Of a stretch of 19,938 nucleotides of DNA, positions 1 to 8,166 are shown piece by piece. This DNA is from an uncultured archaeon (GTDB lineage: Archaea > Nanobdellota > Nanobdellia > Pacearchaeales > GW2011-AR1). The notes beneath the pieces are model-generated. The model saw only the letters and a list, made by a program, of their open reading frames with translations. It ran no database searches and was not told the DNA's origin. A program made the position numbers and the translations under genes. The number at the start of each line of letters is the position of its first letter. Position 1 is the first letter of the stretch. The stretch is taken from the NCBI GenBank assembly GCA_903873955.1, contig CAIQQL010000065.1, forward strand, positions 1-19,938. The letters run 5' to 3'.

Positions 1-1068
1 TCTATCCTGGGCCCCACTCTTCGAGGCGACAAAGCGAGCAATCTGCTCATCTATGGGAACACCGGTACTGGAAAAACGCTCGTGGTCAGATATGTCGGAA
101 ACAAGATCCTTGAAAAATTAAAAGCCATGGACAAGGACCATGTGAAGATTGTCTATGTGAATTGTAAGCTCGGGAAAGTCGCTGAGACGGAATACCGTAT
201 AGCTGCCGAGATGGTCCATGGTCTTGGAGGGAGCGTTCCTGCAACCGGCCTTCCTACACAAGAAGTCTGGAACCGTTTTGTCAATCTTGTCGATAAACAA
301 AAGCAGATTGTTGTCCTTGTCCTTGATGAGATTGACCAGTTAGTAAAAAATGACACCCTCTATACCCTGACCCGGCTAAATACCCAGCTTACTCAATCTC
401 AAATCACTTTGGTCGGAATCAGCAACCGCCCGACCTTCAAGGACGATATGGATCCTCGTGCGAAGAGCTCTCTTGGGGAAGAAGACCTTGTCTTTCCTCC
501 GTATGATGCACTTCAACTCCGAGATATTCTAAAGGAACGAGCTGATCAGGCATTCAAAGAGGGTGTCATCGATATGGGACTCATCAGCAAATGTGCCGCT
601 TATGCAGCCCGTGAGCATGGTGATGCGCGCAGGGCCTTAGATCTCTTGCGTGTTGCAGGGGAACTTGCTGAACGCGAACAGAACAAGAAAGTGGAAGAAC
701 ATCATATTGATGAAGCGAAGGAAAAGATTGAACGCGATAAGATGCTCGATGTCATAGAAACTGAGCCTCGCCAGTTCAAACTTGTCCTTTCAGCAATTTT
801 CTCTCTTAATGAAAAGACAGGAGGGAAAGAAATGTTCACAGGGGATGTCTATAAAGCGTATCAGGAAGTATGTGTCCAGAGCCGTGATGAGGTCCTCACT
901 CAGCGTCGTATCTCTGATATCCTTTCAGATTTTGACATGTTAGGAATTATTAATGTTGCCACAATCAGTAAAGGGAGGTATGGACGTACTCGTGAAATTC
1001 ATCTCAGTCTTTCTCCAACTATCCAAGAGAAAGCCAAAGACCTCATTGCCAAGTCCATCAATACATGA
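1..1068 (+). CDS. cdc6: Orc1/Cdc6 replication initiator (5' end outside window)
   Basis: AAA+ ATPase that binds replication origins and helps load the MCM helicase. The reading frame is open from base 1, so the N-terminus lies upstream; the internal GTG at 82 falls after the P-loop and is not the start. The P-loop GNTGTGKT is encoded at 55-78. Walker B (LVLDEID) lies near 316-336 and sensor 1 (GISNRP) near 415-432. The sensor 2 motif GDARRALDLL, typical of Orc1/Cdc6, lies near 619-648. The last ~110 residues, with RRISDILSDFDMLG, look like the C-terminal winged helix. The TGA overlaps the next ATG (ATGA at 1065-1068), so DP1 is probably translationally coupled. Archaeal cdc6 genes often sit beside an origin, so one may lie just upstream of the window. 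The family call is secure; only the first few dozen residues are missing. Confidence 0.96.
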   Translation, partial: SILGPTLRGDKASNLLIYGNTGTGKTLVVRYVGNKILEKLKAMDKDHVKIVYVNCKLGKVAETEYRIAAEMVHGLGGSVPATGLPTQEVWNRFVNLVDKQKQIVVLVLDEIDQLVKNDTLYTLTRLNTQLTQSQITLVGISNRPTFKDDMDPRAKSSLGEEDLVFPPYDALQLRDILKERADQAFKEGVIDMGLISKCAAYAAREHGDARRALDLLRVAGELAEREQNKKVEEHHIDEAKEKIERDKMLDVIETEPRQFKLVLSAIFSLNEKTGGKEMFTGDVYKAYQEVCVQSRDEVLTQRRISDILSDFDMLGIINVATISKGRYGRTREIHLSLSPTIQEKAKDLIAKSINT

Positions 1069-2642
1069 ATGAAGAACTTGTTCGCGTCATACGTGAACGA
1101 AAACTCCTTTTGGACAGGGATGTCTATGAACTCTTAAGTGCAATCCCTGATATCTCTTTGGCTAAAACTCTTCTTGATCTGCTCGAACGCCTTTCCGGCC
1201 AGAAGATTCTCACTAAGACCATTGCCGCGCAGAACTTTGTCCAGGTCCATAAATTACTCGGAGACAGTTCTGGCGCGCAGGCATTGAGTGAACAAGTGAG
1301 CGTTAAACTCGGCATCAATCTTGAAATCACCCGCGCCCAGACTTCTGCCCCTCTCGCTCCTGTTCCTCGCCCAGCCGCGCCTGAGACCAATATCAAGTAC
1401 CAAGTATTCTATGCTGATACTAAAGCTGAGAAAAAGCTAGAGGTCTCTGATTTCACAGGGCATTTTCGTTCACGTTATGCGCAGCTTCAACGTATTCTGA
1501 TGCAAAGATCTGACCTTCAGCATCTTGTGTCTATTAACAAGATTTCAGGTGACCGACAGCAAATCCATATCATCGCTTATGTCACCGAAAAACGAACGAC
1601 AAAAAACAAGAATATGATCATCAATTTTGAAGATCCTACTGGTACAATCAACGGGCTTGTGAAGGTAGACAAACCTGAGCTCTTCAGAACGGCAAATGAA
1701 CTCTTGTTGGACGATGTTGTCGCAATCAAAGCCACGGGCAGCAGAGACATGCTTTTTATCCAAGAAATCATCTATCCCGACTCGGTCCTGCCAACCAAGA
1801 CTCGCTTTGAAGAAGAGGCCTGCATCGCTTTCATCTCAGACATGCATTGCGGCAGTGATCGACATCTGAAACAAAGTCTTCAGCGCTTTATCGACTGGCT
1901 CAAGAGCGATGATGAAACTGCACGCAAAATAAAGTTTATGTTTCTTACGGGAGACACTATCGATGGTGTAGGCATCTTTCCCGGCCAGGAAAATTTCCTT
2001 GAGCTTAAAAGTATGAAGGAACAGTATGCCCTTCTTGCAAGCTATCTTAAGCAGGTTCCAAAGCGCATCACTATGTTCCATTGCTGCGGTCAGCACGATG
2101 CAGCGCGCGTAGCTGAACCTCAACCCATTGTTGACCGCAAATATGCCGAGGCGCTCTATGCGATAGACAACCTTGTTCTTGTGACCAACCCTACCCTTGT
2201 GAAATTCATAGAAGGAGACAAAGAGTTCAAGGTGCTCATGTATCACGGGGCAAGCATCCATGACCTGATCAACGAAATCCAGGAGCTGCGGGAGATTAAG
2301 GCCCATAAATCCCCTGCCAAAGCCGTCAAACACATGCTCAAACGCAGGCATCTTTCCCCTACGCATGGGAACGGAGTATATATCCCGAATATGGAAAAAG
2401 ATCCTTTGGTTATCACTGAAGTCCCCGATGTCCTCTGCACGGGAGAAGTCCATCGTCTTGATATCGAAACCTATAATGGAACCTTGATCATCACCGGGAG
2501 CTGCTGGCAAGCACAGACTGCCTTCGAAGAAAAAATTGGCAATGTCCCTGATCCTGCAAAGGTCCCTGTGCTCAATATGAAAACCCGTGAACTAAAGATT
2601 TATGACTTCGGGGTCGAGGAGGAGATAAACCGTGCTCGTTAA
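1065..2642 (+). CDS. polB: DNA polymerase D small subunit DP1 (Mre11-like exonuclease subunit)
   Basis: Small subunit of the archaeal replicative polymerase PolD; it supports DP2 and in the family carries the 3'-5' proofreading nuclease. At 525 residues it is in the normal range. The N-terminal ~110 residues are a variable, probably DP2-binding or linker part with a Pro/Ala-rich stretch. An OB fold follows (about residues 165-240, VEKRTT..INFEDPTGTINGLVK). The calcineurin-like phosphoesterase domain starts near 255. Phosphoesterase motifs seen: D259-x-H261 (SDMHCGS), G-D297 (LTGDTIDG), Q343-H344-D (CCGQHDAAR), H394 (YHGAS) and E461-x-H463 (TGEVHRLD). Two metal-ligand positions depart from the usual GNHD and GHxH motifs. 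The start overlaps the cdc6 stop by 4 nt with no clear Shine-Dalgarno sequence. Gene names vary; polB here means the PolD small subunit, not a family-B polymerase. Confidence 0.96.
   Translation: MNEELVRVIRERKLLLDRDVYELLSAIPDISLAKTLLDLLERLSGQKILTKTIAAQNFVQVHKLLGDSSGAQALSEQVSVKLGINLEITRAQTSAPLAPVPRPAAPETNIKYQVFYADTKAEKKLEVSDFTGHFRSRYAQLQRILMQRSDLQHLVSINKISGDRQQIHIIAYVTEKRTTKNKNMIINFEDPTGTINGLVKVDKPELFRTANELLLDDVVAIKATGSRDMLFIQEIIYPDSVLPTKTRFEEEACIAFISDMHCGSDRHLKQSLQRFIDWLKSDDETARKIKFMFLTGDTIDGVGIFPGQENFLELKSMKEQYALLASYLKQVPKRITMFHCCGQHDAARVAEPQPIVDRKYAEALYAIDNLVLVTNPTLVKFIEGDKEFKVLMYHGASIHDLINEIQELREIKAHKSPAKAVKHMLKRRHLSPTHGNGVYIPNMEKDPLVITEVPDVLCTGEVHRLDIETYNGTLIITGSCWQAQTAFEEKIGNVPDPAKVPVLNMKTRELKIYDFGVEEEINRAR
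2618..2622 (+). promoter_or_regulatory. Shine-Dalgarno site deciding the GTG start of the HD gene
   Basis: GGAGG lies inside the 3' end of the DP1 gene, 9 nt before the GTG at 2632. No ATG in that frame is near the expected N-terminus, so this site supports the GTG start and an 11-nt overlap with DP1. It points to coupled translation. Confidence 0.7.
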
Positions 2643-3603
2643 TGATTTTGTGTATGGCGAAGAAGAAATTGAAGAAGAAGTGCTCTGCAAACTTATCGCC
2701 TCTCCCTCTTTGCAACGTTTGAAGAGCATTTCCCAGTTTGGGATGCCTCGCGCATATTATCACCGAGACATCTATTCTCGTTATGAGCATTCTTTGGGCG
2801 TACTTCTCCTTTTACGAAAACTAGGCGCTGCACCTGATGAACAGATTGCAGGGCTTTTACATGACGTCTCCCATACAGCCTTCTCCCATGTTATCGATTG
2901 GGTAATCGGGGACCCCTCTAAGTCAGATTTCCAAGACAATTCCCATCTTACTTTTCTTGAGCATAGCGAACTTCCTGATTTGCTTCGCGCTTACGGTTTT
3001 GACTATCGCGAGCTTGCTCCCTTAGACCGTTTTTCTCTTCTTGAGCAGGAAGCCCCTGCGCTTTGTGCCGACCGTGTCGATTATGCCTTACGGGAAATCA
3101 AACACTTTCTTCCAGAGAAAGATATGAGCCTTATTCTCTCCACACTTGTGAACTATCAGGGAAAAGTGACTTTCAAATCCTTAGATGCCGCTGAGCTTTT
3201 CGCCCAAGGGTATACTCAATGCCAGAGAGATCATTGGGTAAGTCTTCAGACAAATTCTCGTTATCACCTTCTTGCTTTAGCATTAAAGGAAGCGCTTGAT
3301 AAAAAGTTGCTTTCAGCCGGGGATTTCTATCAGACTGATGATATTGTCCTTGCCAAGCTTTATGCCGCCAAGGATAGTTCGATTATCCAGAAGCTTGACG
3401 CATTAAAAAACGGGTTTAAGATTGAACTTGTTTCAGGCGCAGATAGTATCCGTCTTCACAAGAAATTCAGATATGTTGATCCCTCTATTCTTCTTCATGC
3501 CGGTACGCGAAGGCTGAGTGAAATTTCCTCACGTTATGCTCATGAAATTGAGATGCAAAAGCAGGATTCACAGGTCCCTATGGAGGTACGGTTTGTCTAC
3601 TAA
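2632..3603 (+). CDS. HD-domain phosphohydrolase (COG1078 / dNTPase-like)
   Basis: Metal-dependent phosphohydrolase of the HD superfamily, closest in pattern to the COG1078 group related to dGTPases and SAMHD1. The catalytic pattern is complete: H53 (YSRYEHSLG), H77-D78 (GLLHDVSHTAFSH) and D147 (ADRVDYALRE, matching the SAMHD1 D-K-W-D-Y motif). At 323 residues it is somewhat short for a full dNTPase. The C-terminal ~120 residues are helical and less recognisable. It starts at GTG 2632 within the end of DP1 and its TAA is directly followed by the DP2 ATG, so it is embedded in the PolD operon. The context suggests nucleotide-pool or replication-linked work; the substrate cannot be read from sequence. 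Other HD activities (nucleotidase, cyclic nucleotide phosphodiesterase) remain possible. Confidence 0.88.
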   Translation: MLVNDFVYGEEEIEEEVLCKLIASPSLQRLKSISQFGMPRAYYHRDIYSRYEHSLGVLLLLRKLGAAPDEQIAGLLHDVSHTAFSHVIDWVIGDPSKSDFQDNSHLTFLEHSELPDLLRAYGFDYRELAPLDRFSLLEQEAPALCADRVDYALREIKHFLPEKDMSLILSTLVNYQGKVTFKSLDAAELFAQGYTQCQRDHWVSLQTNSRYHLLALALKEALDKKLLSAGDFYQTDDIVLAKLYAAKDSSIIQKLDALKNGFKIELVSGADSIRLHKKFRYVDPSILLHAGTRRLSEISSRYAHEIEMQKQDSQVPMEVRFVY

Positions 3604-6600
3604 ATGAACACGAAAGAATATCTCGCGTATCTTGAAGCGAAAGTGAAAGAAACGTACGCATTTGCTGAACAAGCCAGAGCCAAAGGACTTGATCCCGTCT
3701 CCAAAGTCGAGATCCCTATTGCCCTCTCTCTTGCCGAGCGTGCAACAGGATTGATCTCCACACTCTACCCTCAGGTTGCAGATCCGGTCATTGTGCATCG
3801 TATTCTAGAACTTGAAAAGAAGTATGGCTCTCTTGACCCTGCTGTCGCACTCACCATTGCCGAAGAGATCGCGAAAGAAAAGTACTGCAAATTCAAGGAC
3901 CTTAATGAAGCAATTGAGGCTGGGGCACGCATCGCCATCGCCTATCTCACTCTTGGTGTCGTATCTTCCCCTATTGAAGGGTTCACGTCAATCAAACTGA
4001 ACAAAACACGAGACGGGCAGGACTATTTTGCTCCTTATTTTGCAGGACCTATCCGTTCTGCTGGGGGAACGGAAGCAGCATTTTCCATAGTCATTGTTGA
4101 CCATTTGCGAGAAGTTTTCGGATTTGCACCCTATGATCCTACAGAAGATGAAGTAAAGAGAGGGATACATGAAAGTTATCTTTATCATGAGCGTATCACC
4201 AATCTGCAATATCTCCCTTCTGAACGAGAAATCGAGTTCATGATGCGGCATGTTCCTGTTCAAGTCACTGGAGATCCTAGTGAAGACCGCGAAGTCTTCA
4301 ACTTCAAGGATCTTCCAAGAATTCCTACCAATTTTATCAGATCAGGTTTTGCCCTCACCCTCAATGAGGGTCTTGCACTTAAAGCACCAAAGATATTGAA
4401 AAGGATTGTAAAACTACGTGAAAAAGGTTTCAAGCTCACTAACTGGGTTTGGATGGAGGATTTTGTCAAATTGCAAAAGTCCATCAAGGAAAACAAAGCT
4501 GTCGGAGCCAAAGCGAGCGCGACCTATATCCAAGATCTTGTCGCTGGCCGTCCGGTCTTTGGGCATCCCTCCTACTCTGGTGCATTTCGTTTACGTTATG
4601 GCCGTTGCAGGAACACAGGATATTCCACGCTTGCCATCCATCCTTCAGCTATGCGCGTCTCAGGAAATTTTATCGCCATCGGCACTCAGCTCAAAATCGA
4701 AAAACCTACCAAAGGCTGTACTGCTGCCTCTTGTGACACTATTGACCCGCCTATAGTCCGATTCAAGAATGGAGAGGTCAAACAGCTCTGGGATGTTGAA
4801 GAAACCAGCAGACGTTATACTGAGGTGGAAGAGATCATTTATTTTGGCGACCTTCTTATTCCTTATGGAGATTATGCCAACCGTAATCATGCCTTGGATA
4901 AACCAGGATATGTAGAACAATTCTGGCTTGAGGAGCTTTTGAAAGCAGGAGGTAATAGCGAGCTCATGGTCCCTTTTGAAAAAGCAGTGGAGCTTTCTCA
5001 AACCTATGCTATTCCTTTCCATCCCAGATATATCTATTACTGGAGAGAGATTTCCTATTCTGATTTTCTTGCGCTTCTGGATTGGTTAGGCCATGCTTCA
5101 GTACGGGGGGGTATCTTGGTCTTCCCTTACACTGCCACTGACAAAGAGAGATTTACCAAAGGAAAGCGGGCTCTTGAACTCATTGGTTGTGAGCATAAGC
5201 CTGTGACTGAAAGCATCGTCCTTTCCGATAAAGACACCAAAGCCCTGCTCTTCAATTTAGGGATCTCACCATCTGCTTCGCTTGCGGAATCTGTTGAGGC
5301 AATGAAACCAAAGCTATCTGAAAAGCCAGTTCTTGAGCTTGTCAATCTTCTTGCAACCACTAAAATCAAAGATAAATCCGGAACCTTCATCGGCTCGCGT
5401 ATGGGTCGACCAGAGAAAGCAAAATTACGGTTACTTGACGGGAGCCCCCATGTCCTTTTTCCAGTAGGGGATGAAGGAGGGAGGCTTCGTAGCATCCAGG
5501 CAGCAGTTGAGCGAGGAGGTGTGACCTCCGACTTTACGCTGTTCTTCTGTGATAAATGCAAAGCTGAAACTGTCTATTCTACCTGCGAGAATTGCGGACA
5601 GCTCTGCAAGAAGATGACCTATTGCCAAGAGTGTGACCGGAACTATCATGACAAGTGTCTTGAGCATGAGCGGTCCCGCCCTTACAGTCGAAGAACTATA
5701 GACATTCGGCACTATTTTGACACTGCGCGCAGGAAACTAGGGATCCGTATTGAAGACCTTCCTGCAGCCGTGAAAGGCGTCAGGGGGACCAGTAATGCCG
5801 AGCATACTTGTGAATATCTCGGGAAGGGCCTGCTTCGCGCCAAATATAACCTTCATGTAAACAAGGATGGCACCATCCGTTATGACATGAGCGAAATGCC
5901 CTTGACCCATTTCAAGCCTAAAGAAGTCGGGACCAGTGTAGCAAAACTCAAAGAACTCGGCTATGAAAAGGATATCAGCGGTGCTCCTCTGGAGCGTGAT
6001 GATCAAATCCTCGAAATCTTCCCCCACGATGTCGTATTGCCACATACCATGGAGGGGCTTGCAGATGACGGGGCGGATAAAGTCTTTCTCAATGTTGCAA
6101 GGTTCATTGATGATGAACTCGAGCTGCTTTATGGTTTACCTCGTTATTTCAATGCCAAAACCCGTGAAGATTTGGTCGGTGCGTTCCTCGGATGTATCGC
6201 TCCACATAATTGTGCAGCAGTCACGGGCAGGATCATCGGATTTGCACATACCCAGGCACTCCTCGCCTCACCTTATATTCACGCTGCAATGCGTCGCGAC
6301 TGCGATGGCGACGAGGCCGCAGTCATGCTTTTAATGGACATGCTTCTCAATTTCTCCCGTAAGTTTTTACCTTCCCATAGAGGTGGTACCCAGGATGCTC
6401 CTCTTGTCCTTAACGCCAAACTTAAAGCCGGTGAAGTGGATGACATGATCTTTGACGTGGACGTCACGCGAAAGATTCCTCTCGCGCTCTATGAAGCCGC
6501 AGAACTTGAGAAAAGCCCTGGCGAAGTCAAGATGGAACAGGTCAGGTCGCGTCTTGGCACCGATAGGGAGTTCCATGATCTTTGGTATTCTTATGAGACC

Positions 6601-7047
6601 TCAGATATTAATCTTGGTCCCCCCTGTTCTAGCTATAAGTCTCTTCCTTCCATGGGTGACAAGGTCGCAGCACAGATGGTCCTCTGTAAAAAAATAAGGG
6701 CAGTAGATGTACGCGATGTTGCTCGCCTCATCATCGAACGGCATCTTATTCGAGACACAAGGGGTAATCTGAGGAAGTTCTCACAACAGGAATTTCGATG
6801 CGTGGAATGCAATGAGAAGTATCGCAGGCCGCCTTTACCTGGCAAATGCACCAAATGCGGGGGAAAACTGTTATTCACTATCGCAGAAGGGAGCGTCCTC
6901 AAATATATGGCTTTGGCGCTCAGTCTCGCCCGAGATTTCAATGTGAGTCCCTACTTGCTTGAAAACCTTGAACTTACGGAAAGATATATCCACAGCATTT
7001 TTGGAAAAGAAAAAGAAAGGCAAGAAGCATTGGGCAAGTGGTTTTAG
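3604..7047 (+). CDS. polC: DNA polymerase D large (catalytic) subunit DP2
   Basis: Catalytic subunit of archaeal PolD, which builds DNA with a two-barrel active site related to RNA polymerases. At 1147 residues it is near family length and contains no intein. The N-terminal ~270 residues are the DP1/oligomer-binding part, followed by the conserved FAGPIRSAGGTEAA block. A Cys/His zinc module lies at about 649-690 (CDKC, CENC, CQEC, HDKC). The catalytic loop RRDCDGDEAAVMLLMD has D901 and D903, matching the two aspartates essential in Pyrococcus DP2. A C-terminal zinc finger uses C1066, C1069, C1082 and C1085. The last eight residues, QEALGKWF (1140-1147), form a PCNA-interacting PIP box. The ATG follows the HD gene stop with no gap; GGAGGT at 3582-3587 is a rather distant ribosome site. 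Last gene of the operon. Confidence 0.98.
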   Translation: MNTKEYLAYLEAKVKETYAFAEQARAKGLDPVSKVEIPIALSLAERATGLISTLYPQVADPVIVHRILELEKKYGSLDPAVALTIAEEIAKEKYCKFKDLNEAIEAGARIAIAYLTLGVVSSPIEGFTSIKLNKTRDGQDYFAPYFAGPIRSAGGTEAAFSIVIVDHLREVFGFAPYDPTEDEVKRGIHESYLYHERITNLQYLPSEREIEFMMRHVPVQVTGDPSEDREVFNFKDLPRIPTNFIRSGFALTLNEGLALKAPKILKRIVKLREKGFKLTNWVWMEDFVKLQKSIKENKAVGAKASATYIQDLVAGRPVFGHPSYSGAFRLRYGRCRNTGYSTLAIHPSAMRVSGNFIAIGTQLKIEKPTKGCTAASCDTIDPPIVRFKNGEVKQLWDVEETSRRYTEVEEIIYFGDLLIPYGDYANRNHALDKPGYVEQFWLEELLKAGGNSELMVPFEKAVELSQTYAIPFHPRYIYYWREISYSDFLALLDWLGHASVRGGILVFPYTATDKERFTKGKRALELIGCEHKPVTESIVLSDKDTKALLFNLGISPSASLAESVEAMKPKLSEKPVLELVNLLATTKIKDKSGTFIGSRMGRPEKAKLRLLDGSPHVLFPVGDEGGRLRSIQAAVERGGVTSDFTLFFCDKCKAETVYSTCENCGQLCKKMTYCQECDRNYHDKCLEHERSRPYSRRTIDIRHYFDTARRKLGIRIEDLPAAVKGVRGTSNAEHTCEYLGKGLLRAKYNLHVNKDGTIRYDMSEMPLTHFKPKEVGTSVAKLKELGYEKDISGAPLERDDQILEIFPHDVVLPHTMEGLADDGADKVFLNVARFIDDELELLYGLPRYFNAKTREDLVGAFLGCIAPHNCAAVTGRIIGFAHTQALLASPYIHAAMRRDCDGDEAAVMLLMDMLLNFSRKFLPSHRGGTQDAPLVLNAKLKAGEVDDMIFDVDVTRKIPLALYEAAELEKSPGEVKMEQVRSRLGTDREFHDLWYSYETSDINLGPPCSSYKSLPSMGDKVAAQMVLCKKIRAVDVRDVARLIIERHLIRDTRGNLRKFSQQEFRCVECNEKYRRPPLPGKCTKCGGKLLFTIAEGSVLKYMALALSLARDFNVSPYLLENLELTERYIHSIFGKEKERQEALGKWF

Positions 7048-7081
7048 GATTTAAACCTCTAACAAGACCCTCTTTTTCCTA

Positions 7082-7137
7082 ATTCAAGCAGATTATCTTC
7101 CTTCGTCTTGAATGTTCTTTTTTGTTCTCTTTTTTAC
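7082..7137 (+). terminator. Hairpin plus T-tract after the PolD operon
   Basis: Inverted repeat ATTCAAG (7082-7088) / CTTGAAT (7107-7113), 7 bp with an 18-nt loop, followed by a T-rich run to 7137 holding two T6 tracts. It lies 35 nt after the DP2 stop. Archaeal termination depends mainly on the T-tract; the hairpin may be incidental or may stabilise the 3' end. Confidence 0.6.
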
Positions 7138-7147
7138 TTTCACAATT

Positions 7148-7155
7148 TTTATAAA
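7148..7155 (+). promoter_or_regulatory. TATA box for the MoxR operon
   Basis: TTTATAAA centred about 25 nt before the ATG at 7177, so the predicted transcript starts at or next to the start codon (leaderless). A weak GAGG at 7169-7172 is only 4 nt from the ATG and is probably not used. Confidence 0.65.
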
Positions 7156-7176
7156 CTCTTTAATTGATGAGGCAAT

Positions 7177-8163
7177 ATGCATCCAGATATAAAAAAGCTC
7201 AATACTCAAGCCCAGGCTTTTGCGCAAGAGTTCGGTGAAGTAAAACAGGAGATGCAAAAGATCATTGTGGGTCAAGAGCAGACCCTGCAATTATTGCTCA
7301 CCGCTCTTTTAGCGGAGGGGCATGTCCTTCTGGAGGGAGTTCCAGGGCTTGCAAAAACCCTGATGGTCAAAACTCTTGCCGGAACTTTACAAGGAAGATT
7401 CCAGCGCATCCAGTTTACTCCCGATCTGCTCCCTGCAGACCTTATCGGAACCAAAATCTATCATGCAAAAAGCGGAGAGTTCATTACCAAGAAAGGTCCG
7501 CTATTCGCCAATTTTATATTAGCCGATGAGATTAACCGTGCACCTCCCAAAGTGCAATCAGCCCTCCTTGAATCCATGCAAGAAAAACAGATAACCATCG
7601 GAGAAGAGACTTTCTTCCTTGAACCTCCGTTTTTAGTCCTTGCAACCCAAAACCCTATCGAGACAGAGGGAACTTATCGGCTGCCTGAAGCTCAGGTGGA
7701 CCGATTCATGTTCAAAGTGCTCATCACTTATCCCTCAAAAGAAGAGTCTCAGAAGATCATCAAGCGAATGACCTCAGGAGAACTTCCAGAGATTCGCAAG
7801 ATCATTGCTCCTTCCCAAGTGCTTAAAGCCCAGGCTTTTTGCAGGTCTATCTATTGCGATGAACGCGTTGAAGAGTATGTTACCAACCTTGTTGAGGCTA
7901 CACGCGACCCTAAATCTTTCAAACTTCCTTTTGAGAACTGGATTGAATATGGCGTTTCCCCCCGTGCACTCATCTGGCTCATCATGGGTGCAAAAGCCAG
8001 TGCCCTTCTTGAAGGGAGAGGGTATGTTGTACCTGAAGATGTGCAAACTGTTGCATATGAGGTCTTGAGGCATCGGTTACTTCTCACTTATGAAGCTGAA
8101 GCCGAAGGCATCACGGCAGATGAGGTCATCAAGCAGATCCTTTCCACTGTCAAAGTTCCATAA
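7177..8163 (+). CDS. MoxR-family AAA+ ATPase
   Basis: Chaperone-like AAA+ ATPase of the MoxR group, which works with VWA-domain partners to remodel or mature protein complexes, often at the membrane. Walker A is GVPGLAKT (residues 54-61), with the G-x-A-KT form typical of MoxR. Walker B is FILADEIN with D117/E118. Sensor 1 is LATQNP (N159), followed by the MoxR signature EGTYRLPEAQVDRF. The 328 residues match the family length, and the C-terminal lid (about 230-320) carries SPRALIWL. First gene of a four-gene operon with DUF58, VWA and a Gln-rich membrane protein; DUF58 starts 3 nt after its stop. The start is supported by the TATA spacing. The substrate is unknown. Confidence 0.95.
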   Translation: MHPDIKKLNTQAQAFAQEFGEVKQEMQKIIVGQEQTLQLLLTALLAEGHVLLEGVPGLAKTLMVKTLAGTLQGRFQRIQFTPDLLPADLIGTKIYHAKSGEFITKKGPLFANFILADEINRAPPKVQSALLESMQEKQITIGEETFFLEPPFLVLATQNPIETEGTYRLPEAQVDRFMFKVLITYPSKEESQKIIKRMTSGELPEIRKIIAPSQVLKAQAFCRSIYCDERVEEYVTNLVEATRDPKSFKLPFENWIEYGVSPRALIWLIMGAKASALLEGRGYVVPEDVQTVAYEVLRHRLLLTYEAEAEGITADEVIKQILSTVKVP

Positions 8164-8166
8164 ACC

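Noticed and set aside
82..84. GTG at 82 as the start of cdc6
   Set aside because: The frame is open to base 1 and the P-loop at 55-78 lies upstream of this codon.
1836..2510. 224-codon open frame on the - strand within DP1
   Set aside because: The + strand frame carries all the DP1 motifs; the antisense frame shows no family pattern or start signal.
6280..6330. Intein at the DP2 catalytic site
   Set aside because: Inteins are frequent at this site in archaeal polC, but the conserved block runs through without interruption.
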